NCBI GenBank assembly: GCA_017480485.1
Contig: JAFVAN010000020.1
Location: 1-28,309 of the forward strand
Direction: 5' to 3'
From: Ruminococcus sp.
GTDB lineage: Bacteria > Bacillota_A > Clostridia > Oscillospirales > Ruminococcaceae
Length of the DNA stretch: 28,309 nucleotides
The position numbers were made by a program, and so were the translations under genes. The notes beneath the pieces were generated by a model that was not told the DNA's origin, made no database searches, and saw only the letters and a program-made list of their open reading frames with translations. Each line of letters opens with the position of its first letter. Position 1 is the stretch's first letter. Below, piece by piece: positions 14,944-25,910 of this stretch.

Positions 14944-16338
14944 ATGAAAAACACTACCAAAAGATCTATAATAACAATAGCAGTCATTTCGATGCTGGTG
15001 CTGGCGGCCTGCGGGAATGCCGAGGAAAGCAGCACTGCCGAGACAACGACTACCACAGCAGCCACAACGACCGCTGCCTCCTCCGAGGCGGAGACCGAGC
15101 AGACAACGACCACACAGGCCGCCGAGGAGGCCCCCGAGGAAACAGAGGCCGCCCCTGAGGCAGAGCCCGAGGCCGATGAAGAGAGCGAAGAGGCCGACAC
15201 CGTTGACGCGGGCGTCTCGGACATCAAGATACTTGAGGCCGACGCCGACAACCCGGAGCTCACCTCGGGCAGCGCCACCGTCACCATCGGCAACAAGCAG
15301 ATCGACTTAAGCGGGGCCTACATCATCGACGGCGTTAACGTTGAGCTCACGGGCGGCACCTACACAAGCTCCGAGAGCGACCAGAACGTGTTTCTGGTCA
15401 TCAACGGCGGCTCGCTGAAAATATCCAATGCCGAGATCGTAAAGACGGGCGACGCCTCAACTAACGACTCCCAGCGCAGCGCCGATGTCTCGGACGACTA
15501 CAATTTCTACGGGATAAATTCCGTCATTCTGGTGGTGGGCGAAGGCAGCACCGCAGAGCTCACCGACTGCACCATAACCTCTGATTGCAGCGGAGCAAAC
15601 GCAGTCTTTGCCACAGCGGGCGGCGAGGCGGATGTCTCCAACGTTCAGATAACCACCACAGGCAATTCCTCCCGTGGAGTTTACGCCACCTACGAGGGCG
15701 TTATCAATGCGGACCACGTTGACATCACCACCGGCGGCGCCCACTGCGCCCCCATCGCCACCGACCGCGGCGGCGGATATGTGACGGTCACCAACTCCAC
15801 TGTTCAGTGCTCGGGCGACGGCAGCCCCTGCATCTACTCCACAGGTGACATCACCGTCGAGAACGTGATAGGCGTTTCCACAGGCGCTCAGGCGGCGGTC
15901 ATCGAGGGCAAGAACTCCATCACTATGACCGACTGCGACTTCACCGTCAGCGGCGGCAACAACGGCGTGATGCTTTATCAGAGTATGTCGGGAGACGCAG
16001 CCGACAGTGACGCCACCGCCAGCTGCTCCACCCTCACCATGAGCGGCACCACCATCCGCAACGGCACCGATGGGCCAATGTTCTACATCACCAACACCAC
16101 CTCGGTGATAAACATAAACGGCGGCAACAGCCTTGAATGCCAAAACGGCCAGCTGGTAAGCGCCGCTACGGGCCGCTGGGGCTCCGATGGCAGCAACGGC
16201 GGCAGCCTCTCGCTGAACATCACAGGCGACAGCATCGCCGACAGCGTTTCGGCGGACGACATAAGCTCCGTTGCCGTAAACGTCCTTGACGGCGGTCAGT
16301 TCACGGGCGAGACCTCGGGAGAGGTCATGGTCGGATAA
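14944..16338 (+). CDS. Surface lipoprotein with right-handed beta-helix domain
   Basis: A 464-residue protein. Residues 1-23 are a lipoprotein signal with lipobox LAAC (Cys23). Residues about 26-90 are a low-complexity linker of Thr, Ala and Glu, typical of ruminococcal surface proteins that must cross the wall. From about 95 on, repeated short strands of the form 'V-(T/S)-(N/D)-x-x-(I/V)-x-(T/S)' with many Gly, Asn, Ser and Thr (TGGTYTSSES, LTDCTITSD, VTNSTVQCSG, MTDCDFTVSGGN) form a parallel beta-helix of the type found in carbohydrate-active or adhesive proteins. No catalytic residues of pectate lyases or other known families were recognised, so binding or adhesion is more likely than cleavage. 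The next gene on the opposite strand is a beta-galactosidase, separated by a shared terminator. Confidence 0.82.
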   Translation: MKNTTKRSIITIAVISMLVLAACGNAEESSTAETTTTTAATTTAASSEAETEQTTTTQAAEEAPEETEAAPEAEPEADEESEEADTVDAGVSDIKILEADADNPELTSGSATVTIGNKQIDLSGAYIIDGVNVELTGGTYTSSESDQNVFLVINGGSLKISNAEIVKTGDASTNDSQRSADVSDDYNFYGINSVILVVGEGSTAELTDCTITSDCSGANAVFATAGGEADVSNVQITTTGNSSRGVYATYEGVINADHVDITTGGAHCAPIATDRGGGYVTVTNSTVQCSGDGSPCIYSTGDITVENVIGVSTGAQAAVIEGKNSITMTDCDFTVSGGNNGVMLYQSMSGDAADSDATASCSTLTMSGTTIRNGTDGPMFYITNTTSVININGGNSLECQNGQLVSAATGRWGSDGSNGGSLSLNITGDSIADSVSADDISSVAVNVLDGGQFTGETSGEVMVG

Positions 16339-16357
16339 GGATGACCCATAATGAGCG

Positions 16358-16400
16358 AAAACGGTACCTCACCCCCTGCGGGATGAGGTACCGTTTTTTT
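16358..16400. terminator. Bidirectional terminator between beta-helix gene and lacZ
   Basis: AAAACGGTACCTCA (16358-16371) and TGAGGTACCGTTTT (16384-16397) are perfect complements (14 bp) around a 12-base loop, followed by more T. The mirror-image A/T tracts fit both converging genes. Confidence 0.92.
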
Positions 16401-16412
16401 GTCGTAATTCGC

Positions 16413-19409
<2,997 letters not shown>

Positions 19410-19410
19410 T

Positions 19411-19445
19411 TATGATATCATATCACATATCCCGCCCTTTTGCAA
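19411..19445 (-). promoter_or_regulatory. lacZ promoter with overlapping palindrome
   Basis: On the minus strand TTGCAA (19445-19440), 17-bp spacer, TATGAT (19422-19417) with an extended -10 TGA. The perfect palindrome TATGATATCATA (19411-19422) covers the -10 box and could be an operator. Confidence 0.7.
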
Positions 19446-19493
19446 GAGTGTGGAGAAAAAAACCTCAGGGGTCGAAATTCTTTTTAATTATGC

Positions 19494-19522
19494 TTTACTT
19501 TTTTAACAAAGTATGATATAAT
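19494..19522 (+). promoter_or_regulatory. Promoter of the EAL-domain gene
   Basis: TTTACT (19494-19499), 17-bp spacer, TATAAT (19517-19522) with TGA directly before it as an extended -10; divergent from the lacZ promoter. Confidence 0.65.
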
Positions 19523-19576
19523 TATATCTGTATATAAATACAGCCCTGCGGGGCTTTGTGACAGGAAGATCAAGCC

Positions 19577-21691
19577 ATGGCTGATGCTATTACAAGAAAG
19601 AAAAAAAGAAAAAAATATCTTAAGCTCGGGAAAAACAGGTGGTGGCTCTCCATCCTGCTGTTCCTGCTGGTCTCGGCGGTCTCGGCGCTGCTGCTGCTGT
19701 TCTTTGTCGGCACGGTGCTTTTTTTCACCGTTGATACGGGGATCGTGAACGAGTACGAGGAAAAGCAGGTGCTCATCAGGCTGGCAAAGCGGGGCCTGGC
19801 GGGAGAGAGCGACCCCTATGCCGTTTTTGACGAGGCGGGCATGACCTACTTCATCAAGGACAAGGATGGCAACATCGTCCACTCCTTTGGCGAAAACACC
19901 TGCGGTGAGAGCGGAGAGACCTACTTCCTTGATCTTGACTCGCTTATGGATGAGAACGGGGAGAGCGTGCTTGACGACAAGGGCGAGCCCGTGGCCTCAG
20001 AGAAAAGTACCTCCATCATCCTGCACCCCGACACCGAAGACCCTGTCCTCGCGGGAGACGATGGCGGCGGCATATCTATCGGGTTCCAGGAGCTGCTGAA
20101 AAGGACCTTCAAAATATTCTATAACACCGCTGGAGAGGATACCCTTGACGAAAGTGTGCGCATGGAGCTGCCTATCTGGGAGGAGCTGGAGCTGGAGGAC
20201 GGCAGCAGGCTTTTCTTCAGGGCCGTTATCTCCCTGAAGGACACCGACCTTGTGCTGTTCGTGCTGATGTTTTTGAGCGCGGCGCTGATCTTTGCCATCG
20301 TGTTCATCATAATGATAATCAATGCCATCACCTCGGCCGTGCACCAGCGGAAGGTCAATAAGCTGTTCTTCACCGATATGCAGACCAAGGGCCGCAACTG
20401 GATGTGGTTCATCTTCCGCTCCGAGCAGACCCTGAGGAAGATAAGGAACGCCAAAAAGACCTACGCCCTTATTGATCTGGAGCTCACGGGCTACAGGCGC
20501 TACTGCATCTGTCATTCCCTTGACGACGGCGAGGCGAGGCTCACCGAGACCCATCAGGCCCTGAACACCATGGTGACCAAAAAGGAGCTCTGCGCCCACA
20601 GCGCCGAGGACCGCTTTGCCCTGCTGCTGAACTACACCGACGTTGATGCCCTTGATAAGAGGATAAACGCCATGCTCTCGGGCCTTGGCTCAGTGGGCGG
20701 CGCCCACAGCTTTGTGTTCCACGCGGGTGTCTTCCTGATCGAGAAGTCCCGGGGCGGCGGCCTCTTCGGAAGGCGGAAGTATGTTGACATCGAGAGCGAC
20801 TACAACAACGCCTGCAATGCCCGCGCCACTCTCGACAGCCGCAGCGAGTCCGCGGCAGCCTGGTTCGACGACAAGCTGGTGGAGGACCAGAGGTGGGAGG
20901 ATACCGTTACAGAGCTGCAGCAGCGGGCCCTTGCCAACGAGGAATTCATAGTCTACTACCAGCCGAAATATGATCCCCGCACAGGGGAGCTCCGAGGCGC
21001 CGAGGCACTTATCCGCTGGCAGTCCCCCGAGTACGGCTTCATCACCCCCTATAAATTTATCCCCATCTTCGAGAAGAATGGCTTTATCACCGAGATCGAC
21101 CACTATATGATAAGCCACGTTGCCCGCGACCAGCGCCGCTGGCTGGATATGGGCTATAAGTGCGTGCCTGTGTCCGTAAATGTCTCCCGCGCCCACTTCA
21201 TCGAGCCGGACCTGGCCGAGCAGATACGCGACATGATCGACAACTACGGCACCCCCCACGAGCTCATTGAGATCGAGCTTACCGAGAGCGCCTTCTTCGA
21301 CGACAAGAACGCCATGATTCACACCATCACAAAGCTTAAGGAATACGGCTTCGCGGTGTCTATGGACGACTTCGGCTCTGGCTATTCCTCCCTTAATTCT
21401 CTGAAGGATATGCCTCTGGACGTGCTGAAGCTGGATGCCGAGTTCTTCCGGGGAGAGGCCGCAGGCACCGACCGCGGCGAGATAGTCGTCTCCGAGGCCA
21501 TCAAGCTTGCGAAGAGCCTGAATATGCGCACCGTCGCCGAGGGCGTTGAGATCAAGGACCAGGTGGACTTCCTTGCCACTCAGGGCTGCGATATGATACA
21601 GGGCTATTACTTCGCCAAGCCCATGCCCGGCAGCGAGTACGAGGAGAAAATGAAAAACGGCAAGGCTGACGCCGCTGTCGGAGAGGCGTAA
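19577..21691 (+). CDS. Membrane c-di-GMP phosphodiesterase with degenerate GGDEF and intact EAL domain
   Basis: A 704-residue sensor. A basic N-terminus (KKKRKKYLK) precedes a membrane helix at about 23-50; residues 52-223 are an extracytoplasmic sensor domain; a second helix lies at 225-252. A GGDEF-like fold at about 290-395 has lost its signature (AEDRF at 343-347 in place of GGDEF), so it should not make c-di-GMP and may bind GTP or dimerise. The EAL domain (445-690) keeps the catalytic set: Glu476 (EALIRW), Asn535 (SVNVSR), Glu567 (ELTES), Asp597/598 (DDFGSGYSS), Lys618, Glu655 (AEGVE) and Gln675 (QGYYFAKP). It should therefore hydrolyse c-di-GMP to pGpG in response to an outside signal. 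The ribosome binding site is weak (GGAAG). It is monocistronic. Confidence 0.93.
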   Translation: MADAITRKKKRKKYLKLGKNRWWLSILLFLLVSAVSALLLLFFVGTVLFFTVDTGIVNEYEEKQVLIRLAKRGLAGESDPYAVFDEAGMTYFIKDKDGNIVHSFGENTCGESGETYFLDLDSLMDENGESVLDDKGEPVASEKSTSIILHPDTEDPVLAGDDGGGISIGFQELLKRTFKIFYNTAGEDTLDESVRMELPIWEELELEDGSRLFFRAVISLKDTDLVLFVLMFLSAALIFAIVFIIMIINAITSAVHQRKVNKLFFTDMQTKGRNWMWFIFRSEQTLRKIRNAKKTYALIDLELTGYRRYCICHSLDDGEARLTETHQALNTMVTKKELCAHSAEDRFALLLNYTDVDALDKRINAMLSGLGSVGGAHSFVFHAGVFLIEKSRGGGLFGRRKYVDIESDYNNACNARATLDSRSESAAAWFDDKLVEDQRWEDTVTELQQRALANEEFIVYYQPKYDPRTGELRGAEALIRWQSPEYGFITPYKFIPIFEKNGFITEIDHYMISHVARDQRRWLDMGYKCVPVSVNVSRAHFIEPDLAEQIRDMIDNYGTPHELIEIELTESAFFDDKNAMIHTITKLKEYGFAVSMDDFGSGYSSLNSLKDMPLDVLKLDAEFFRGEAAGTDRGEIVVSEAIKLAKSLNMRTVAEGVEIKDQVDFLATQGCDMIQGYYFAKPMPGSEYEEKMKNGKADAAVGEA

Positions 21692-21847
21692 AAGGGCTTC
21701 CCCGCAGCTTCTCTTTGGTGCAAAGTTTTCATAGACGACCACTTGGGTCATGGTAGAGTCACCGTATCGCGAGGGAGCCCCTGCACATTACACCGTTGTA
21801 AACGAGCTTGCGAGTGCTCACGCGACCTGCGCCGTGCGCGCTAACAC

Positions 21848-21876
21848 TTGACTTCACTGCCAATATATGTTATAAT
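21848..21876 (+). promoter_or_regulatory. Strong sigma-A promoter before the 172-residue protein
   Basis: TTGACT (21848-21853), 17-bp spacer, TATAAT (21871-21876), extended -10 TGT. It contains the same TATATGTTATAAT 13-mer (21864-21876) seen at 1322-1334 and 4288-4300. The 150 bases upstream, after the EAL gene, hold no gene and no clear terminator. Confidence 0.85.
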
Positions 21877-21894
21877 TTAACCGACCTAATTATT

Positions 21895-21939
21895 AGCCGA
21901 GCGAAGGATGCGGCGGAAAGGTTTTCCCCGCCGTCGGCT
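21895..21939 (+). promoter_or_regulatory. Leader hairpin of the 172-residue protein gene
   Basis: AGCCGA (21895-21900) pairs with TCGGCT (21934-21939), and CGGCGG (21911-21916) with CCGCCG (21928-21933). The stem lies in the transcribed leader, 12 bases before the AAAAAGGAGG ribosome binding site. It could stabilise the 5' end or regulate translation. Confidence 0.55.
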
Positions 21940-21964
21940 CTCATTACAAAAAGGAGGTATCATC

Positions 21965-22483
21965 ATGGGCTTATTCTCTAAGCTTCTTGGCGGCGGCGCC
22001 GAGAAGGCAGCAAAGGACCTTTTCAACGAGTTCTGGAAGGAGGCGGGCGGCCAGCCTGTCCCCGAGGACGGCCCCTCCCAGCCCCAGCAGAGCGCTCCCG
22101 CTCAGCAGGCAGCCCCTGCACAGCCTGCTCCCGCAGGACCCTCGGGCTTTTCCTGGGGCCCCACGATGCCCGACGAGGAGAACCAGTTCTCCTTCGGCGG
22201 CGCCTATCACGAGTATTTCGAGCAGATCTACCGCGCAGAATTTCCCGCCTATCAGCTGGACAAGCGGTTCTCTCCCAACGGCAACGCCACGGTGTTCACC
22301 TTCACAAGGGACGGCAGAAAGGCCCTTGTGGTGGAGCTCATCTCCGAGAGGAGCAACCCCTATAAGGTAAGGCGCGACTGCCAGAAGGAGGGCGTGGCCT
22401 ACCTGCGCTTCTACTACGACCACCACGGCTGGTGGAACACCAGAAGATATGTGGTAGAGCGCACAGGCAGAGCCTTGGGCTGA
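21965..22483 (+). CDS. Unknown 172-residue protein with Pro/Gln/Ala-rich linker
   Basis: The start is the ATG at 21965, seven bases after AAGGAGG. Residues 1-32 form an amphipathic helix (MGLFSKLLGGGAEKAAKDLF). Residues 36-65 are a low-complexity linker of Pro, Gln and Ala. The C-terminal 100 residues form a compact domain: GGAYHEYFEQIYRAEFPAY, NATVFTFTRDGRKALVVELI, then YKVRRDCQKEGVAYLRFYYDHHGWWNTRRYV. The strand-turn pattern with a VEL core and a following GVAYLRF strand is reminiscent of small restriction-endonuclease-like folds, but the acidic and lysine residues needed for catalysis are not clearly in place. I do not recognise a family. Strong promoter and leader hairpin suggest high expression. 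The reverse transcriptase lies 263 bases downstream in the same direction. Confidence 0.8.
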   Translation: MGLFSKLLGGGAEKAAKDLFNEFWKEAGGQPVPEDGPSQPQQSAPAQQAAPAQPAPAGPSGFSWGPTMPDEENQFSFGGAYHEYFEQIYRAEFPAYQLDKRFSPNGNATVFTFTRDGRKALVVELISERSNPYKVRRDCQKEGVAYLRFYYDHHGWWNTRRYVVERTGRALG

Positions 22484-22501
22484 TAAGGCCAGTACAACGA
22501 T

Positions 22502-22641
22502 ATAAAAGCAGAAAGAGAACGCTTTGCGCCTGCGGCGGATCAGGCACAGGCCCCGAAACGGCTTCGCAGGCAGCCGCCTGTGTACGGTCTCGTACATCCA
22601 AGAATTTTCTTGGATTTAATTTCTTCTCTTTCTGCTTTTAT
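22502..22641 (+). ncRNA. Strongly structured palindromic element upstream of the reverse transcriptase
   Basis: An 18-bp perfect stem, ATAAAAGCAGAAAGAGAA (22502-22519) with its exact complement (22624-22641), closes a 104-base interior. The interior holds at least three further stems: CACAGGC/GCCTGTG (22545-22551/22576-22582), TGTACG-GTCT-CGTACA (22581-22596) and ATCCAAGAA-TT-TTCTTGGAT (22596-22615). If transcribed this is a compact multibranched RNA. It lies between the 172-residue gene and the reverse transcriptase, in the place where retron or other RT-associated RNAs are encoded. Two other readings remain: a terminator of the upstream gene, or a MITE-like intergenic repeat, since the GCCTGCGGCG string inside it also occurs in the palindrome at 25908-26041. 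Confidence 0.45.
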
Positions 22642-22746
22642 TATGCTTTGATGCAGGCGGAAGTCCCCCCCGCCGCAGGCGGCAGGGGCATATATACCCG
22701 CCCCGTGAACGGGGGGCTTTCGAGCCTTATGAAGGGAGGCAGAGGT

Positions 22747-23943
22747 ATGTCGCTGCTTGACAGGCTCTCACAGGAGAGCGAGTGGCAGAGCTTTATTGAA
22801 TACAAGTCCCGGCTGACAGCCAACAAGGGCTTTGTCAGGGAGCTTTGCGCCTTTGCGGAGAGCCGCGGCTATCTGCCTGTCTGCGAGGCCATTGAGGCGG
22901 GCGGCCCCTACCCCCTGCCCAAGCGGGCCGTCATCAGCAAAATGAGCTCGCAAAAGAAGCGGGTGGTCTATACCTACCCCGAGGACTGGAATACGGTGCT
23001 AAAGCTCCTGACCTACCTGATGATTAGAAAACACGACGGCCTCTTTGCCGAGGGATTATATTCCTTTCGGGCGGGGCGCACTGCCAAGGACGCCGTCCGC
23101 CGCCTGACCCGCACCCGAGGCATATGGGATATGTGGTCATATAAGGTGGATGTCAGCAACTATTTCAACTCCGTTCCCACCGAGCGTCTGGTGCCGATGC
23201 TGGAGGGCGCCCTCTCGGACGACCCGAGGCTCACGGCCCTGCTGCGCGCCCTGCTGGAGGAGCCCTTTGTCCTCAGCGGGGGAGAGAGGATAAGGGAGGA
23301 CAAGGGCATTATGGCGGGCACGCCCCTTTCTGCCTTTTATGCCAACCTCTACCTCTCGAAGCTGGACAGGCATTTTACAGAGCTCGGGGTGCCTTATGCC
23401 CGCTACTCGGATGATATCATCGTCTTCGGCAGGACCCGACAGGAGGCGGAGGCATATGCGGACTTTATCCGCGGCTTTCTCTCGGAGAGGGGCCTCAGTG
23501 TCAACCCCGAGAAGGAGAGCTTCACCGCCCCGGGGGAGAGCTGGTGCTTTCTGGGCTTTATCTGCGGGCGGGAAAAGATCGACATCGCCCCCGCCACGGT
23601 GAAGAAGCTAAAGCAGAAAATGCGCCGCAAGGCCCGTGCCCTTGCCCGCTGGAGCGCCCGCACAGGCGCAGGGGGCGAGAAGGCAGCCGCAGCCTTCATC
23701 CGCATCTTTGACCGCAAGCTGCTGCAAAGCCCACAGGACAACGACCTCAGCTGGAGCTGCTGGTTCTTCTCCGTCATCACCACCGCCGACACCCTGCGGG
23801 AGCTGGACCGCTATGCTCGGGACTGCGTGCGGTTCCTTATCACAGGCAAGCGGACCAAGGCCCGCTACAGCGCCCGATATCAGGACCTCAAGGCCCTCGG
23901 CCTCCGCAGTCTGGTGAATGCCTATTATTCGGATCGTTCTTAA
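22747..23943 (+). CDS. Stand-alone reverse transcriptase
   Basis: A 398-residue RNA-directed DNA polymerase. The ATG at 22747 follows GGGAGG; the frame is open far upstream, but that part overlaps the preceding gene and the palindromic element and is not protein-like. Motifs in order: KKRVVYTYPED (70-80); LYSFRAGR (104-111); motif A YKVDVSNYFNS with Asp135; motif B GIMAGTPLSAFYANLYL (187-203); catalytic centre YSDD with Asp222/Asp223; VNPEKESF (252-259); FLGF (268-271). The remaining 120 residues are basic and helical (thumb-like), ending GLRSLVNAYY. All catalytic residues are present. There is no HNH endonuclease and no clear maturase domain, so it is not a typical group II intron protein; no template/variable repeat of a diversity-generating element and no Cas genes were seen. 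It resembles the group II-like/unclassified RTs of Clostridia, some of which act in phage defence. Confidence 0.92.
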   Translation: MSLLDRLSQESEWQSFIEYKSRLTANKGFVRELCAFAESRGYLPVCEAIEAGGPYPLPKRAVISKMSSQKKRVVYTYPEDWNTVLKLLTYLMIRKHDGLFAEGLYSFRAGRTAKDAVRRLTRTRGIWDMWSYKVDVSNYFNSVPTERLVPMLEGALSDDPRLTALLRALLEEPFVLSGGERIREDKGIMAGTPLSAFYANLYLSKLDRHFTELGVPYARYSDDIIVFGRTRQEAEAYADFIRGFLSERGLSVNPEKESFTAPGESWCFLGFICGREKIDIAPATVKKLKQKMRRKARALARWSARTGAGGEKAAAAFIRIFDRKLLQSPQDNDLSWSCWFFSVITTADTLRELDRYARDCVRFLITGKRTKARYSARYQDLKALGLRSLVNAYYSDRS

Positions 23944-23991
23944 GATCCCCGCTCTTATCAGGGCATTTTCGCACACTGATATATAAAAGTC

Positions 23992-24020
23992 TTGCAATAT
24001 ATCCTCAGCTGTGATATAAT
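23992..24020 (+). promoter_or_regulatory. Sigma-A promoter of the DUF975-CmpB gene
   Basis: TTGCAA (23992-23997), 17-bp spacer, TATAAT (24015-24020), extended -10 TGA. It lies just after the reverse transcriptase stop, so the membrane protein is not part of an RT operon. Confidence 0.78.
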
Positions 24021-24059
24021 TGATTTAATTACATTATCCTCGCGAAAGGAGAGACCTCG

Positions 24060-25910
24060 GTGTTTGACAGAAGGGCGGCAAAGGCAGCAGCTAAGCAAAG
24101 CCTCCGCAAGCATTATCTGCTGTTTGTGTTCGTGTGTCTTGTGACTGCGTTCTTTGACCTTAAATATAGTATAGATACCATCTCGGCAACCATGACCCTT
24201 GGCGGGCAGAACGGGAGAGAGATAGCCCAAACCGTCTCCGCAGGCGCCGACACGGGCGACGTTTTATATGAGTTCGCGGCAGGCAATATCGGCGTGTATA
24301 TCGACGGCGAGACCATCACCAGCAATATGGAGGAGGCCCAGGCCCAGTACGAGCGCAACAAGGAGAACAGCGTAAAGATCGGCTTCGTTGAGCTGGCCAT
24401 GAAGGACGGCGAGTTCGCAAAGCTTGCCAATATGCTCACCACGGGCTCATACATGAACGTTATCTTTGGGGGCATACGCTCGGTGGTGCGCTCTGACAGG
24501 GCGGCTCTTACCGTGCTTATAATAACGAGTATACTGCTTCGGCTCTTTATCTCTTATTTCATTTTCAACGTCTTCGTGGTCATAATGGCCCGCATCTTCC
24601 TTGAGGGGCGCACCTATGAAAAGATCCAGCCCCGAAGCTTTTTCATGCTCATCCGCGTAAGGCGCTGGGGCAGGGCAGCCTGGACGCTCATCCTCCGCCA
24701 GCTGTACATGATGCTCTGGTCCCTGACGATCGTGGGAGGCGTGATAAAATATTTCTCCTACTACCTTGTGCCCTACATAATCGCCGAGAACCCGGACCTG
24801 ACCGCAAAGCAGGCCATCACCCTTTCCCGCAGGCTGATGAACGGCCATAAATTCGAGTGCTTCAAGCTGATTCTCTCCTTCATCCTCTGGGATATCGGTG
24901 GGAGCGCGACGGGAGACCTGCTCAATGTTTTCTTCGTCAGCCCCTATAAGGAGGCCGTGTATACCGAGTTCTACGTTCACCTGAGGCAGCAGGCCAAGGA
25001 GAAGGGCATCGAGGGCGCAGAGCTTCTGAACGACGAGTACCTCTACCGCAAGGCGGAGCAGGAGGTGCTGGACGAGGCCTATGATGACATCGAGAAGCTA
25101 AGGACCGAGGCTGAGGCCTTCACCGACAGGTACACAGGCTTCCGAGCCTTCCTCTCCGAGTTCTTCGGCATCGTGCCGGTATATACAAAGCGCACCGAGG
25201 CCATCGACCGAAACGAGGTAAAGAAGATCAGGATCGCCCACTACATCGACGTTATCGAGGGCAGGACCTACCCCGGGCGGCTCTTCACCATCCCCGAGGA
25301 AAAGAAGCGCTCCCGCTTGGAGACCATCTTCTATACCCGCAGCTATTCCCTCACCTCCATCGTGCTGATGTTCTTTATCTGCTGCTTCATCGGCTGGGCC
25401 TGGGAGCTTATCTACAAGTTTGTCGAGGTGGGCGAGCTTGTGAACCGCGGCTTCATGCACGGCCCGTGGCTGCCCATCTACGGCTGCGGCGGCCTGCTGA
25501 TACTCATCCTGCTCAAAAAATTCCGCAAGTACCCGATAGTGGAGTTCTTCGCGGCGGTGGTCCTCTGCGGCGTGGTGGAGTATTTCACGGCCTACTACCT
25601 TGAAATGACCCACGACGGCCAGAAGTGGTGGGACTACAGCGGCTACTTCCTGAACATCAACGGCCGCGTCTGCGCCGAGGGCCTGCTGGTCTTCGGTATC
25701 GGCGGGGTGGCCTTTGTGTACTTTGGGGCGCCGATGCTTGACAACCTGCTGCGGCGGCTGAGGCTGCACTACGCCCTGCCTGTGTGCATTGCGCTGGTGA
25801 CGGTGTTCTTTATGGACCTTGGCTATTCAAAGCGCAGCCCCAATCAGGGCAAGGGCATCACGGACTATCAGGTGCAGACCGCGGAGACAGAAGCGTCCGA
25901 GACTCAATGA
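24060..25910 (+). CDS. Fusion membrane protein: DUF975 domain plus CmpB-type (ABC_trans_CmpB) domain
   Basis: A 616-residue protein starting at a GTG behind AAAGGAGAG. The N-terminal part is DUF975-like: a first helix (YLLFVFVCLVTAFFDL), an outside loop, membrane helices near 140-185, the family stretch YYLVPYIIAENPDLTAKQAITLSRRLMNGHK near 235-265, and VFFVSPYKEAVYTEFY. A charged helical linker (about 310-420) joins it to a C-terminal domain of the 'putative ABC-transporter type IV' family: FIGWAWELIYKFVEVG, NRGFMHGPWLPIYGCGG, CGVVEYFTAYYLE, WWDYSG-x3-NINGRVC. Both families are common alone in Firmicutes; having both in one chain suggests they work on the same process, possibly at the membrane or cell envelope. 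No transport ATPase lies nearby. Exact role unknown. Confidence 0.82.
   Translation: MFDRRAAKAAAKQSLRKHYLLFVFVCLVTAFFDLKYSIDTISATMTLGGQNGREIAQTVSAGADTGDVLYEFAAGNIGVYIDGETITSNMEEAQAQYERNKENSVKIGFVELAMKDGEFAKLANMLTTGSYMNVIFGGIRSVVRSDRAALTVLIITSILLRLFISYFIFNVFVVIMARIFLEGRTYEKIQPRSFFMLIRVRRWGRAAWTLILRQLYMMLWSLTIVGGVIKYFSYYLVPYIIAENPDLTAKQAITLSRRLMNGHKFECFKLILSFILWDIGGSATGDLLNVFFVSPYKEAVYTEFYVHLRQQAKEKGIEGAELLNDEYLYRKAEQEVLDEAYDDIEKLRTEAEAFTDRYTGFRAFLSEFFGIVPVYTKRTEAIDRNEVKKIRIAHYIDVIEGRTYPGRLFTIPEEKKRSRLETIFYTRSYSLTSIVLMFFICCFIGWAWELIYKFVEVGELVNRGFMHGPWLPIYGCGGLLILILLKKFRKYPIVEFFAAVVLCGVVEYFTAYYLEMTHDGQKWWDYSGYFLNINGRVCAEGLLVFGIGGVAFVYFGAPMLDNLLRRLRLHYALPVCIALVTVFFMDLGYSKRSPNQGKGITDYQVQTAETEASETQ

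Noticed and set aside
14892..14944. TAGGATC/GATCCTA inverted repeat spanning the leader and start codon of the beta-helix lipoprotein gene
   Set aside because: With the -10 box at 14887-14892 the left arm would lie at or before the transcription start, so an RNA switch is unlikely; only a weak operator reading remains.
20690..21751. 353-codon minus-strand frame opposite the EAL gene
   Set aside because: Antisense to conserved catalytic motifs of the EAL domain; no ribosome binding site and no motif of its own.
22502..22641. Classical group II intron or DGR template region near the reverse transcriptase
   Set aside because: No domain V/VI-like hairpin with AGC/GUUC features was recognised around the RT, the RT lacks a clear maturase tail, and no adenine-variable repeat pair was found.
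22432..22746. N-terminal extension of the reverse transcriptase by 105 codons
   Set aside because: It overlaps the end of the preceding gene in another frame and runs through the palindromic element; the sequence is not protein-like and the ribosome binding site is at 22747.
25098..25769. 223-codon minus-strand frame opposite the DUF975-CmpB gene
   Set aside because: Product is rich in His, Gln and Glu as expected from the complement of a membrane protein gene; overlaps clear family motifs.
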